In this document: positions 9,367 to 16,578 of the stretch, piece by piece
How the letters are laid out: each line of letters starts with the position of its first letter
How positions within the stretch are numbered: position 1 is the first letter of the stretch
DNA from: Clostridiales bacterium
GTDB lineage: Bacteria > Bacillota > Clostridia > Christensenellales > Pumilibacteraceae
Length of the DNA: 64,000 nt
Assembly: GCA_014799665.1 (NCBI GenBank)
Contig: JAAVHP010000012.1
Location: 186,001-250,000, forward strand
Direction: 5' to 3'
Program-made: the position numbers and the translations under genes
Notes under the pieces: model-generated
The model's input: only the letters and a program-made list of their open reading frames with translations
Databases searched by the model: none
Told to the model about the DNA's origin: nothing

Positions 9367-11403
9367 ATGAAAATCAAGATCCCCAAAAGTCGAATAACCG
9401 CACCGATAGATTTCGGCGAGGCAATATCGTCTCGGCGGGTGTACGGCGTGGATTTGAGCTATACCGAGTACGGGTTTATTCAGATCCCGAGTAAAAAGGT
9501 TGCGCTTTTCGACGCGTACTCGGCGTCGGGCTTTAAACCTCTTAATGCGGAATGCGGCGTCGTCGCATTCCCGTTTTACTGTGGGTGCATGACAGACGAC
9601 GGCGAGCGCGTGGCGTACGCGGGGCTTCGGTTCAACGAGGAAAAAGCGGTCAAGTGGGAAATCGCGGTCCTGCCCGACGATTTGTCAAAGCTTGTACACA
9701 ATGCGGACGCAGCAGCAATAGCAATATCTAGCGGCGTTTGCTGTTTGTGCGACAGCGATGACTACAAGCTCTACCGCGCGCATATCAACGACGAGGTGCA
9801 TCCGCTCGCAGGGCTTATCGTGCTTAACGGCGAAACGCATACCACAGTCAAGACGCTCGGTAAATCGTTTGCCGTGTTTTCGAGCGGTTGGGGCGATGGG
9901 TGCTATAAGTGCTATAAGGGCTTAGCGGCAGACGGCAGTACGACGGCTATTATCATCGATTTCGGAATGATCGAATATCCCGACGACGGCGCGGAGATCG
10001 AGCTCGATATCGACTGCGATTACGTTTACGACCCGAGCAAGAGCGATAAGGAGAATAATATCGCGCGATGGACGGTTGCGGTCGAGCACGCAAAGAACCC
10101 GACGGAGCTACTCGACGCGCTGTCGCGAAGAGGCTACGCGCGGCATGCGGCGGGCGATAGCATAGGCGCGCTCGAAGACTATGCCGCGGCGATCGCGACG
10201 AGCAAGAGCGTAACGAACAGACGTTCGCTCGCGCATCTTTGGTCGGTGTATGACAACGCTGCCGAGCTGTACATTGCGCGCGGCGACTACGACCGCGCAA
10301 TATCGGTCATGACGACCGCGCTCGGCTCAGGCGACGATTGTTACGCGGGCGCGTACGTTCGGCTTATCGATCTTTATCTTTTGACCGAGCAGGCGGAAAA
10401 AGCCAAGGCTGTTGCGGAGCAGATGAAGTCAGCGCGGCGCGACGACGCCACCGCCGTTATGAAGTACGCCGAATGCTGTGTGGCGACGGGCGATTTCCGC
10501 GCGGCGGCAAAGGCTTACGGTGAGCTTGCCGACGAGTTTCGTTCGTATGAAAGCTTGTTCGACGCCGCGAGCTGTTATATCGAGCTTGGTGAGTACGATA
10601 ACGCGCTGTCGTCGCTCGAAAACCATCCAGCAAAGGAAGGGTTCGAGCAGTATTGGTACTATAAGGCAAAGATAGAATTCGACCGCCGAAATTTTTCGGC
10701 GGCGAAGGAGTACGCGGCGCGCGCACGCGAGATAGAGCGTGAGTACGTTCCCGCGCTTAAACTGCTTATCGAGATCAACTCGCTGTTGCAGGAGAATTTC
10801 GTTGTGGCGGGGTATGCGGAAGAATACAAGCGGTTAGTGCCCGCCGATGAGTACGGATATACCGTGTGTGCGTATGCGCAGCTTTTGCTCGGCAATTATT
10901 CGGAGTGTGCGCGTAATTATTATTATGCTTTCCATAACGTGGACAAAAGCGACCGAAACGCCGCGCTGGCCGCCGTTGCGTGCCGCGCGGCGGGCGATAA
11001 CAAACGCAGTAATCGTATGCTTAAATTTTTGCGGCGCAAGCACAGCCCGTACTATATCGGCGCGGTGTGCGGAGAGATCAAGCCTCGGCACAACGGCTAT
11101 ACTTCCGTCGTGAAAAGTATTATAGTAAGGCTAAAAGACGACCGCGATTTTCTCGTGCGGTTGTCGGCGTTTATGTGCGTAAACAGAAGCAAGATAAACT
11201 ACGCAACGCCGCTGCTCGAAATTCTCAGTAAATCGCCGAATTGCGAGTTTGCGGTCGTGGCGTTGCAGATCCGCGCCGCCGTCGTTGCGGGCAATAAAGC
11301 GGTAGCGGGCGCGTTCTTCGATTATTATTTAACGCAGTATATGGGCGAAGCACCCGCCGAGCAAATCGATCGGCTTAAACGCGCGTTCGGTTTGAATGGG
11401 TAG
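9367..11403 (+). CDS. TPR-repeat protein with an unrecognised N-terminal domain
   Basis: 678 residues, no signal peptide or membrane segment, so probably cytoplasmic. Residues 1-230 are a beta-rich region I do not recognise, with several cysteines. From about 240 to 560 the chain is a run of helical pairs typical of tetratricopeptide repeats (A-x-x-x-Y/G patterns such as GDYDRAISVMTTAL, GDFRAAAKAYGELA and GEYDNALSSLE). The last 100 residues are helical. TPRs usually mediate protein-protein contact; the partner is unknown. There is no Shine-Dalgarno site: the ATG directly abuts the repeat element. It is followed by the 6S RNA gene on the same strand. Confidence 0.8.
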   Translation: MKIKIPKSRITAPIDFGEAISSRRVYGVDLSYTEYGFIQIPSKKVALFDAYSASGFKPLNAECGVVAFPFYCGCMTDDGERVAYAGLRFNEEKAVKWEIAVLPDDLSKLVHNADAAAIAISSGVCCLCDSDDYKLYRAHINDEVHPLAGLIVLNGETHTTVKTLGKSFAVFSSGWGDGCYKCYKGLAADGSTTAIIIDFGMIEYPDDGAEIELDIDCDYVYDPSKSDKENNIARWTVAVEHAKNPTELLDALSRRGYARHAAGDSIGALEDYAAAIATSKSVTNRRSLAHLWSVYDNAAELYIARGDYDRAISVMTTALGSGDDCYAGAYVRLIDLYLLTEQAEKAKAVAEQMKSARRDDATAVMKYAECCVATGDFRAAAKAYGELADEFRSYESLFDAASCYIELGEYDNALSSLENHPAKEGFEQYWYYKAKIEFDRRNFSAAKEYAARAREIEREYVPALKLLIEINSLLQENFVVAGYAEEYKRLVPADEYGYTVCAYAQLLLGNYSECARNYYYAFHNVDKSDRNAALAAVACRAAGDNKRSNRMLKFLRRKHSPYYIGAVCGEIKPRHNGYTSVVKSIIVRLKDDRDFLVRLSAFMCVNRSKINYATPLLEILSKSPNCEFAVVALQIRAAVVAGNKAVAGAFFDYYLTQYMGEAPAEQIDRLKRAFGLNG

Positions 11404-11475
11404 CATTACCACAAAAACAGGCGTTTGTCAATAGGATTGACAAAAATAATTTATATAAAATTTTCGGCTTGCCCG

Positions 11476-11504
11476 TTGATTTTTGGCGAGTATTGGGATA
11501 CACT
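11476..11504 (+). promoter_or_regulatory. Promoter of 6S RNA
   Basis: TTGATT (11476-11481), 17-bp spacer, TACACT (11499-11504). It places the RNA 5' end near 11511, which is where the pairing of the closing stem begins. Confidence 0.7.
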
Positions 11505-11510
11505 ATAAGT

Positions 11511-11712
11511 ACATCCTGCGGTGTACGAGATAAAGCCTTATTTATAACCTCACTCATTAAAAGGGATGGCGCGTACGCGTTGATATGTCAGGCCTCAGTA
11601 ATTTTGGCGTAAGCCAAGCAGGGGAAGACAAAAGACCGCGTCAGCCGACCCACCTGCTGAAAAGCGGGTTTGAATACGGCTTAATTAATCTGCGGCACAG
11701 GCGGGATTTTTT
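11511..11712 (+). ncRNA. ssrS: 6S RNA
   Basis: 6S RNA mimics an open promoter and sequesters the housekeeping RNA polymerase holoenzyme. About 200 nt. The 5' end (ATCCTGC, then TGTAC and AGA) pairs with the 3' end (containing the conserved CTGCGGC and GCGGGAT) in a long stem with internal loops. An inner helix pairs AAGCCTTATT with AATACGGCTT, and a large open central region lies between. The 3' side has the hairpin CACCTGCTGAAAAGCGGG that is usual in this family. The closing stem runs into a TTTTTT tract, so it doubles as terminator. Called from structure and conserved blocks; a covariance-model search would settle it. Confidence 0.8.
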
Positions 11713-11715
11713 GTT

Positions 11716-11873
11716 GCCGAAAAACGCGCGACTTACGCGATATCTTGCTACCGATTTATACGGTAAATGCGTTGCTCGACCTTGCCGTAGCGCTGCTACG
11801 ACTGCGGTCGCCGCGCCTTTTTACCGCATAAATCGCTAACGCAATCTTATCGCGCCGTCGCGCGTTTTTCGGC
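11716..11873. repeat. Long hairpin element, family R copy 1
   Basis: Perfect 17-bp outer arms (GCCGAAAAACGCGCGAC at 11716-11732 and its complement at 11857-11873) enclose further pairing arms (CGATTTATACGGTAAA with TTTACCGCATAAATCG) and a central GTAGCGCTGCTAC at 11787-11799. It follows the 6S terminator. Copy 2 is at 14301-14461. Together with 6S RNA this accounts for the gene-free stretch 11404-11888. Confidence 0.75.
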
Positions 11874-11888
11874 TAATACTGTATATTA

Positions 11889-12554
11889 TTAATTAACTTT
11901 TATTGCGTTGATCAATTTTATCGCGTTGGGTATTGTTTCGGGATCGGGTCGTGCGCCGGCTTTAAAATCGAAGCAGTCGGCGAATGCGCGTAAGCTTTGC
12001 TCGGTGCGTTTTAGGTCGCGGCTGAGTCCTGCGGTCAGCACGGCGCAGAACGCGGCGACGCTTTTTCCTGCGTGTACTGCGGCTTCGAAAAGCTCTGCGG
12101 CGTGGCCTACGCAGTGATGTGCTTCGGCGAAAAGCTCGGGGAATTCTTTTTCGTTAGCGTACATTTGCGCGACCGTCATATAGTACCGCTGCATGGGCTC
12201 GTCTATCGCGTCGCAAATAACGCAACCGCAGTGCGACTTGATATTGTCGGCAAGTTTTTTTGCCGATTTTTTATCGGTCGGTTGTTTTTTGAGCAAGCCG
12301 TTTAGGTACGCCGCGCGCGTTTCGAGTTGAAGCGCAAGCCCGAGCTTGTTCTGTCCTTTATACATCATTGCGATATGTTCAGCGCAAAACCCGTGCGCGT
12401 TCGAGCGCACTCGAAAATCGGGATCCATTACGTTCTCGGCGAGGTATTGCCCGACGAGCCGCGCTTCGCGCTCTTTCCTGAGCTTGCACAGCGGACAGCC
12501 GTCCGTTGTTTTGTACGCGTCCCAAATGGGCGCGGTCTGGATCTGATATTGCAT
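11889..12554 (-). CDS. DUF6062 family cysteine-rich protein
   Basis: 221 residues, soluble, function unknown. It has the layout I associate with DUF6062 of Clostridia: an N-terminal IWDAYKTTDGCPLCKLRKE, then NAHGFCAEH, then CGCVICD, followed by a helical C-terminal half. The two CxxC pairs with nearby histidines suggest metal binding (zinc or an Fe-S centre), which is inference. It is transcribed away from the membrane protein at 12635, with both promoters in the 80-bp gap. Confidence 0.75.
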   Translation of the reverse strand: MQYQIQTAPIWDAYKTTDGCPLCKLRKEREARLVGQYLAENVMDPDFRVRSNAHGFCAEHIAMMYKGQNKLGLALQLETRAAYLNGLLKKQPTDKKSAKKLADNIKSHCGCVICDAIDEPMQRYYMTVAQMYANEKEFPELFAEAHHCVGHAAELFEAAVHAGKSVAAFCAVLTAGLSRDLKRTEQSLRAFADCFDFKAGARPDPETIPNAIKLINAIKVN

Positions 12555-12634
12555 AATGTCACCCGCTGATTAATATATTGAGGTATGATACCGCTTACGA
12601 TTATATCATACTCCACGCGAAAAGGCAAGGCATA

Positions 12635-13354
12635 ATGAGAGACGAGGAATACAGTGCGGCGTATTTCGTGCCGCGCAAAACTTCTACGCGAAAAAGTAAG
12701 CGTCGGCGCAGGTCGCACCGCGCGGCGGGCTTGCTCATAACCGTACTGTTGCTTTTGACGGCGGCTATATGCCTGCTCGTGTTCTTTTTGCCGCGCTTGC
12801 CGAAAGCGGTCACGTCGTCGAGCTCGCACGCGTTCGGCGGCAAGACCTATTTCGCGCTAGCCGTCGGCAATACCACTACAAGACAGGAAGCGCTGACCTT
12901 CGCCGAGTATGCGCAGGAGCGCGGCGGCGCGGGATATATCTACAACGACGGCGAGTATAAAATAATCGCCGCGTTATACGAGCGCGAGGTCGACGCCAAA
13001 ACGTTGGTGTCGGTCAATCAAAATTCGTTCTACTTTTCGCTGTCCGTGCCGTCGTGCGATTGCGAGGACGGCGATAAAGCCGCGCTCGAATACCTGACGG
13101 GCGAGTGGTTCTCGACTGTCAACGCCGCCGCTACCGAACTCGATCGCGGCAATATAACCGAAGCCGCCGCGGAGCTTGCGCTCGATACCGCAAACGGAAA
13201 GCTAAAAACGCTCGCGCATAACGCGCAAAATTCTCGGCTTAAAAGCGCGCTGCTCGCTATTACGGAACGCGCGCTCGACGGGTTCAGGGTTTTGTCGGGT
13301 ATAAGGTATATACAGGTTTTTGCGATCGTCACGGCGGGCGAAGCGCTGGTTTAA
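12635..13354 (+). CDS. Single-pass membrane protein with SPOR-like outer domain
   Basis: 239 residues. A short cytoplasmic tail rich in Arg/Lys (RKSKRRRRSHR) leads into one membrane helix (LLITVLLLLTAAICLLVFFL, about residues 33-52). The outer part begins YFALAVGNTTTRQEALTFAE and resembles a SPOR/sporulation-type peptidoglycan-binding repeat; this assignment is weak. The rest is helical. The start at the ATG of MRDEEYSAAYF gives a cleaner N-terminus than the upstream in-frame ATG at 12578, which overlaps the promoter region. A possible -35/-10 pair is TTGAGG and TATATC just upstream. Confidence 0.65.
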   Translation: MRDEEYSAAYFVPRKTSTRKSKRRRRSHRAAGLLITVLLLLTAAICLLVFFLPRLPKAVTSSSSHAFGGKTYFALAVGNTTTRQEALTFAEYAQERGGAGYIYNDGEYKIIAALYEREVDAKTLVSVNQNSFYFSLSVPSCDCEDGDKAALEYLTGEWFSTVNAAATELDRGNITEAAAELALDTANGKLKTLAHNAQNSRLKSALLAITERALDGFRVLSGIRYIQVFAIVTAGEALV

Positions 13355-13382
13355 TTTCGTTCGTCGTTTATTTCGAATATGC

Positions 13383-13411
13383 TTGATAATCGTCGTGCGT
13401 TGTGCTAAACT
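13383..13411 (+). promoter_or_regulatory. Promoter of nfnA
   Basis: TTGATA (13383-13388), 17-bp spacer, TAAACT (13406-13411), immediately before the REP-like repeat that leads into nfnA. Confidence 0.5.
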
Positions 13412-13418
13412 ATATCTA

Positions 13419-13473
13419 GCCTTCCCTAAGTGGGGAAGGTGTCAGTCGCCCCGTCGACTGACGGATGAGGGCA
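13419..13473 (+). repeat. REP-like double-hairpin repeat providing the nfnA ribosome binding site
   Basis: CCTTCCC/GGGGAAGG hairpin followed by a GTCAGTCG/CGACTGAC hairpin, ending CGGATGAGGGCA. The terminal GAGGG sits 4 nt before the nfnA ATG and serves as its Shine-Dalgarno site. A second copy is in reverse orientation at 44120-44165. Repeats of this form are, from memory, common in gut Firmicutes. Confidence 0.75.
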
Positions 13474-13475
13474 CT

Positions 13476-14312
13476 ATGTATAAGATTCTCAAAAAGGAAA
13501 GACTTAATCCCACGGTGTCGCGTATGGTTATCGACGCGCCGCGCGTTGCCAAAAAGGCAAAGGCGGGAACGTTCGTTATTCTGCGCGTGGACGAGGACGG
13601 CGAGCGCATTCCGCTGACCGTAGCCGACTACGACGCCGTAAACGGCACTGTAACGGTCATTTATCAAATAGTGGGCGCGACCACGCACAAGCTCGACAGG
13701 CTTAATGCGGGCGAGTATATAAGCGATTTCGTAGGACCGCTCGGCAAGCCGTCCGAGCTCGACGGGCTTAAAAAGGTCGCGGTCATCGGCGGAGGTGTGG
13801 GCTGTGCGATAGCGCTACCTGTAGCCAAGCAGCTTCACGCGAACGGCGCGGAAGTGCATTCGGTAATAGGGTTCAGGAACAAGGATCTCGTAATTCTAGA
13901 AGACGAGTTCAGATCGGTGTCGAACGTGTGCAGACTCATGACCGACGACGGCTCGGCGGGCGAGAAAGGGCTTGTGACCGACGCGCTCAAAAGCCTTATC
14001 GAAGCGGGCAACGGCTACGACGAGGTCATTGCGATTGGACCTATCGTCATGATGAAATTCGTATGCAAGCTCACCGAAAAATACGGCATTAAAACGACCG
14101 TGTCCATGAACCCCATAATGATCGACGGCACGGGAATGTGCGGCGGCTGTCGCTTGACGGTCGGCGGTGAAATGAAATTCGCGTGCGTGGACGGTCCCGA
14201 CTTCGACGGGCACAAGGTCGACTTCGACGAAGCGTTGGAGCGCGGGCGGATGTACAGTGAGTTCGAGCGCCACGCCTACGAAAAAGAATGCAATCTTTTT
14301 AAAAATGCTTGA
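13476..14312 (+). CDS. nfnA: NADH-dependent ferredoxin:NADP+ oxidoreductase, subunit A
   Basis: 278-residue FAD/NAD-binding protein with a [2Fe-2S] site, of the sulfide dehydrogenase/PyrK-like family. A flavin-binding beta barrel is followed by KVAVIGGGVGCAIALPVA (nucleotide binding) and a C-terminal cysteine cluster GMCGGCRLTVGG...FACVDGPDFDGH. With the NfnB subunit encoded next it would couple NADPH, NADH and ferredoxin by flavin-based electron bifurcation. The ATG at 13476 was chosen because homologues begin MYKILKKE and because GAGGG precedes it; the upstream open frame runs through the promoter and repeat. Its stop lies inside the left arm of the next hairpin element. Confidence 0.9.
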   Translation: MYKILKKERLNPTVSRMVIDAPRVAKKAKAGTFVILRVDEDGERIPLTVADYDAVNGTVTVIYQIVGATTHKLDRLNAGEYISDFVGPLGKPSELDGLKKVAVIGGGVGCAIALPVAKQLHANGAEVHSVIGFRNKDLVILEDEFRSVSNVCRLMTDDGSAGEKGLVTDALKSLIEAGNGYDEVIAIGPIVMMKFVCKLTEKYGIKTTVSMNPIMIDGTGMCGGCRLTVGGEMKFACVDGPDFDGHKVDFDEALERGRMYSEFERHAYEKECNLFKNA

Positions 14313-14461
14313 TAAATGCTTGCGCTTAACCTTGCTATCGCTTTCGGCTATTATTACGTTGCTTTTCCTCGACGTAGCGCTGCTACGACTTCATCAAAGC
14401 GCCTTGTAATAGCACGAAACCGCTAACGCAATTTTTAAGCGCCGCATTTACTCGCATTTTT
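14301..14461. repeat. Long hairpin element, family R copy 2
   Basis: Arms AAAAATGC/GCATTTTT at the tips, then AAATGC..GCGCTTAA pairing with TTAAGCGC..GCATTT, with inner arms ATTATTAC/GTAATA and the same central GTAGCGCTGCTAC (14374-14386) as copy 1. CTTGCTA, CGTTGCT and CGCTAACGCAAT are shared with copy 1, but much of the stem sequence differs while still pairing. The left arm contains the last codons and stop of nfnA. Confidence 0.7.
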
Positions 14462-14481
14462 TAATAATGGTGATAATTAAT

Positions 14482-15879
14482 ATGGCTGTTAATACTTCTA
14501 AAATTAAGAACGAAATGCCCGTGCAGGACCCCAAAAAGCGCGCCCGTAATTTCGACGAGGTCGCGCTCGGCTATACCGAGGAGCAGGCGAAAAACGAGGC
14601 GGCGCGCTGCCTTAACTGCAAGAACAAACCGTGCCAAAGCGGTTGCCCCGTCGGTATAGATATTCCCGCGTTCATACAAAAAATCAAGGACGGCGACTAC
14701 GAGGGCGCGTATCAAGTAATAGCCAAGTCGAGCTCGCTTGCCGCGGTTTGCGGAAGGGTATGCCCGCAGGAAACGCAATGCGAGAGCAAGTGCGTGCGCG
14801 GGAACAACGGCGAGCCTGTCGCTATCGGTCGGCTCGAACGGTTCGTCGCCGACTATCACAACGCGCATAATCTCGGCAAGGTCGACGCAGTCGAGCCGAA
14901 CGGGCATAAGGTCGCCGTAGTGGGTTCGGGACCTGCGGGGCTGTCGTGTGCGGGCGAGCTTGCTTCGCGCGGCTACGAGGTTACGGTGTTCGAAGCGTTA
15001 CATACGGCGGGCGGCGTGCTCGTTTACGGTATTCCCGAGTTCCGCTTGCCCAAGAAAATCGTGACGGGCGAGATAAAGAACCTCAAAGCACGCGGCGTCA
15101 AGTTCGAGCTCAATACCGTTATAGGCAAAACGCTTTTAGTCGACGAGCTGTTCGAGGACGGCTTCGACGCGGTGTTTATCGGCAGCGGCGCGGGGCTTCC
15201 CAATTTTATGAAGATAAAAGGCGAGGACCTTAAAGGTGTATATTCCGCTAACGAGTTCCTGACTCGCGTCAATCTTATGAAAGCGTATAAAGCCGACTCC
15301 GATACGCCCATCAAGCACAGCAAGGCGGTGGCGGTAGTCGGCGGCGGCAACGTTGCAATGGACGCGACGCGCTCGGCTTTGAGGCTCGGCGCGGAGCGTG
15401 TGGTTTTGGTTTATCGCCGCAGCGAAGCCGAGCTTCCTGCACGTAAGGAAGAAGTCGAGCACGCCAAAGAGGAGGGTGTCGAGTTCATGATGCTTACCGC
15501 GCCCGTAGAAGTGCTCGGCGACGAGCATAGGAACGTGCGCGCGCTCAAATGCCAAAAGATGGAACTGGGCGAGCCCGACGCATCGGGTAGGCGTAGACCC
15601 GTGCCCGTACCGAACAGCGAGTTCGAGCTGGAAGTCGATACGGTCATAGCCGCGATAGGCACGAGCCCCAACCCGCTTATTAAAAACACTACCGAGGGTA
15701 TCGACGTGCAGAAGTGGGGCGGTATAATAACCGACGAACACGGCAAGACCACGCGCGATATGGTATACGCGGGTGGCGACGCGGTGACGGGTGCGGCGAC
15801 CGTAATTCTCGCCATGGGCGCGGGCAAGGACGCCGCCGTCCAAATCGACAACGCGATCAAAGCTAAGAATAAGAAATAA
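14482..15879 (+). CDS. nfnB: NADH-dependent ferredoxin:NADP+ oxidoreductase, subunit B (GltD-like)
   Basis: 465 residues. The N-terminal domain holds two [4Fe-4S] motifs (CLNCKNKPCQSGCP and CGRVCPQETQCESKC). An FAD-binding dinucleotide fold (VVGSGPAGLSCAGELAS) and an NADP(H)-binding fold (VVGGGNVAMDATRSALRLG) follow. Alone this could be glutamate synthase small subunit, but no glutamate synthase large subunit is nearby and the partner is NfnA, so the bifurcating transhydrogenase is preferred. The ATG at 14482 is chosen over 14467 because GGTGAT gives it the better ribosome binding site and homologues begin near MAVNTSK. Confidence 0.9.
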   Translation: MAVNTSKIKNEMPVQDPKKRARNFDEVALGYTEEQAKNEAARCLNCKNKPCQSGCPVGIDIPAFIQKIKDGDYEGAYQVIAKSSSLAAVCGRVCPQETQCESKCVRGNNGEPVAIGRLERFVADYHNAHNLGKVDAVEPNGHKVAVVGSGPAGLSCAGELASRGYEVTVFEALHTAGGVLVYGIPEFRLPKKIVTGEIKNLKARGVKFELNTVIGKTLLVDELFEDGFDAVFIGSGAGLPNFMKIKGEDLKGVYSANEFLTRVNLMKAYKADSDTPIKHSKAVAVVGGGNVAMDATRSALRLGAERVVLVYRRSEAELPARKEEVEHAKEEGVEFMMLTAPVEVLGDEHRNVRALKCQKMELGEPDASGRRRPVPVPNSEFELEVDTVIAAIGTSPNPLIKNTTEGIDVQKWGGIITDEHGKTTRDMVYAGGDAVTGAATVILAMGAGKDAAVQIDNAIKAKNKK

Positions 15880-15890
15880 AATTTTCACTT

Positions 15891-15931
15891 AAACCCCGAC
15901 GAAAGGCGATAGCTCTTTGTCGGGGTTTCTT
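15891..15931 (+). terminator. Terminator after nfnB
   Basis: AAACCCCGACGAAAG pairs with CTTTGTCGGGGTTT around a short loop, followed by a T-rich tail. Confidence 0.85.
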
Positions 15932-15990
15932 TGTAAGAAAATTAAACGGGTTAGCGGTTGCGAACTTTGTCAAAAAAAAGGTTTTTGCGC

Positions 15991-16019
15991 TTGAAATATG
16001 TTTTTTTATATGTTATACT
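15991..16019 (+). promoter_or_regulatory. Promoter of the hydCBA operon
   Basis: TTGAAA (15991-15996), 17-bp spacer, TATACT (16014-16019). The predicted leader is about 58 nt and ends in an AAAGGAG ribosome binding site. Confidence 0.65.
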
Positions 16020-16083
16020 GTACACGTATATTTGTGCCTAATGGCTACCGTATATAGTTAATAACTCAAAAGGAGTATACATA

Positions 16084-16548
16084 ATGACCGAAAAGGATAA
16101 GCAGTTCGCCGAGGTACTGGAAAGTCTTAAAGACGTGCCCGGTCCCGTTATGATGGCGATGCAGAAAGCTCAGGACATTTACGGATATTTGCCGTTGGAA
16201 GTCCAACTTAAAATCGCCGATTTCTTCGGCGTGCCGCTCGCGACCGTTTACGGTATCGCGACTTTCTACTCGCAGTTCCGTCTCGAACAGCCCGGACAGA
16301 TCAAGATCGCCGTTTGCTTGGGCACTGCGTGCTACGTTAAGGGCAGCGGAGAAGTCATCGATAAGTTCGCGCGTATTCTTAAAGTCGAGCCCGGACACAC
16401 CACCGCCGACGGACGGTTCACGCTCGAAGCTACGCGCTGCATCGGCTGCTGCGGTCTTGCGCCCGTTCTCACCGTCAACGGCGAGGTGTACGGCAAAGTG
16501 ACCGAGGCGAGCGTCGACGAGATACTTGCCAAGTACAACCAGGCTTAA
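16084..16548 (+). CDS. hydC: Bifurcating [FeFe]-hydrogenase subunit C (NuoE-like)
   Basis: 154-residue thioredoxin-like [2Fe-2S] protein of the NuoE/HndA family. Cluster ligands are seen in CLGTACYVKG and CIGCCGLAPV. The N-terminal helical part (GPVMMAMQKAQDIYGYLP) is typical. It is the first gene of a three-gene operon with NuoF-like and HydA subunits, the composition of the electron-bifurcating hydrogenase that oxidises NADH and reduced ferredoxin together to make H2. It is preceded by AAAGGAG at good spacing. Confidence 0.93.
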   Translation: MTEKDKQFAEVLESLKDVPGPVMMAMQKAQDIYGYLPLEVQLKIADFFGVPLATVYGIATFYSQFRLEQPGQIKIAVCLGTACYVKGSGEVIDKFARILKVEPGHTTADGRFTLEATRCIGCCGLAPVLTVNGEVYGKVTEASVDEILAKYNQA

Positions 16549-16578
16549 TAGAAGGGTAATAAGGAGTTACGTAGATTT

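Noticed and set aside
11585..11839. 84-aa open frame on the plus strand
   Set aside because: It overlaps the 6S RNA and the R-family hairpin, has no ribosome binding site, and its composition follows the hairpin arms.
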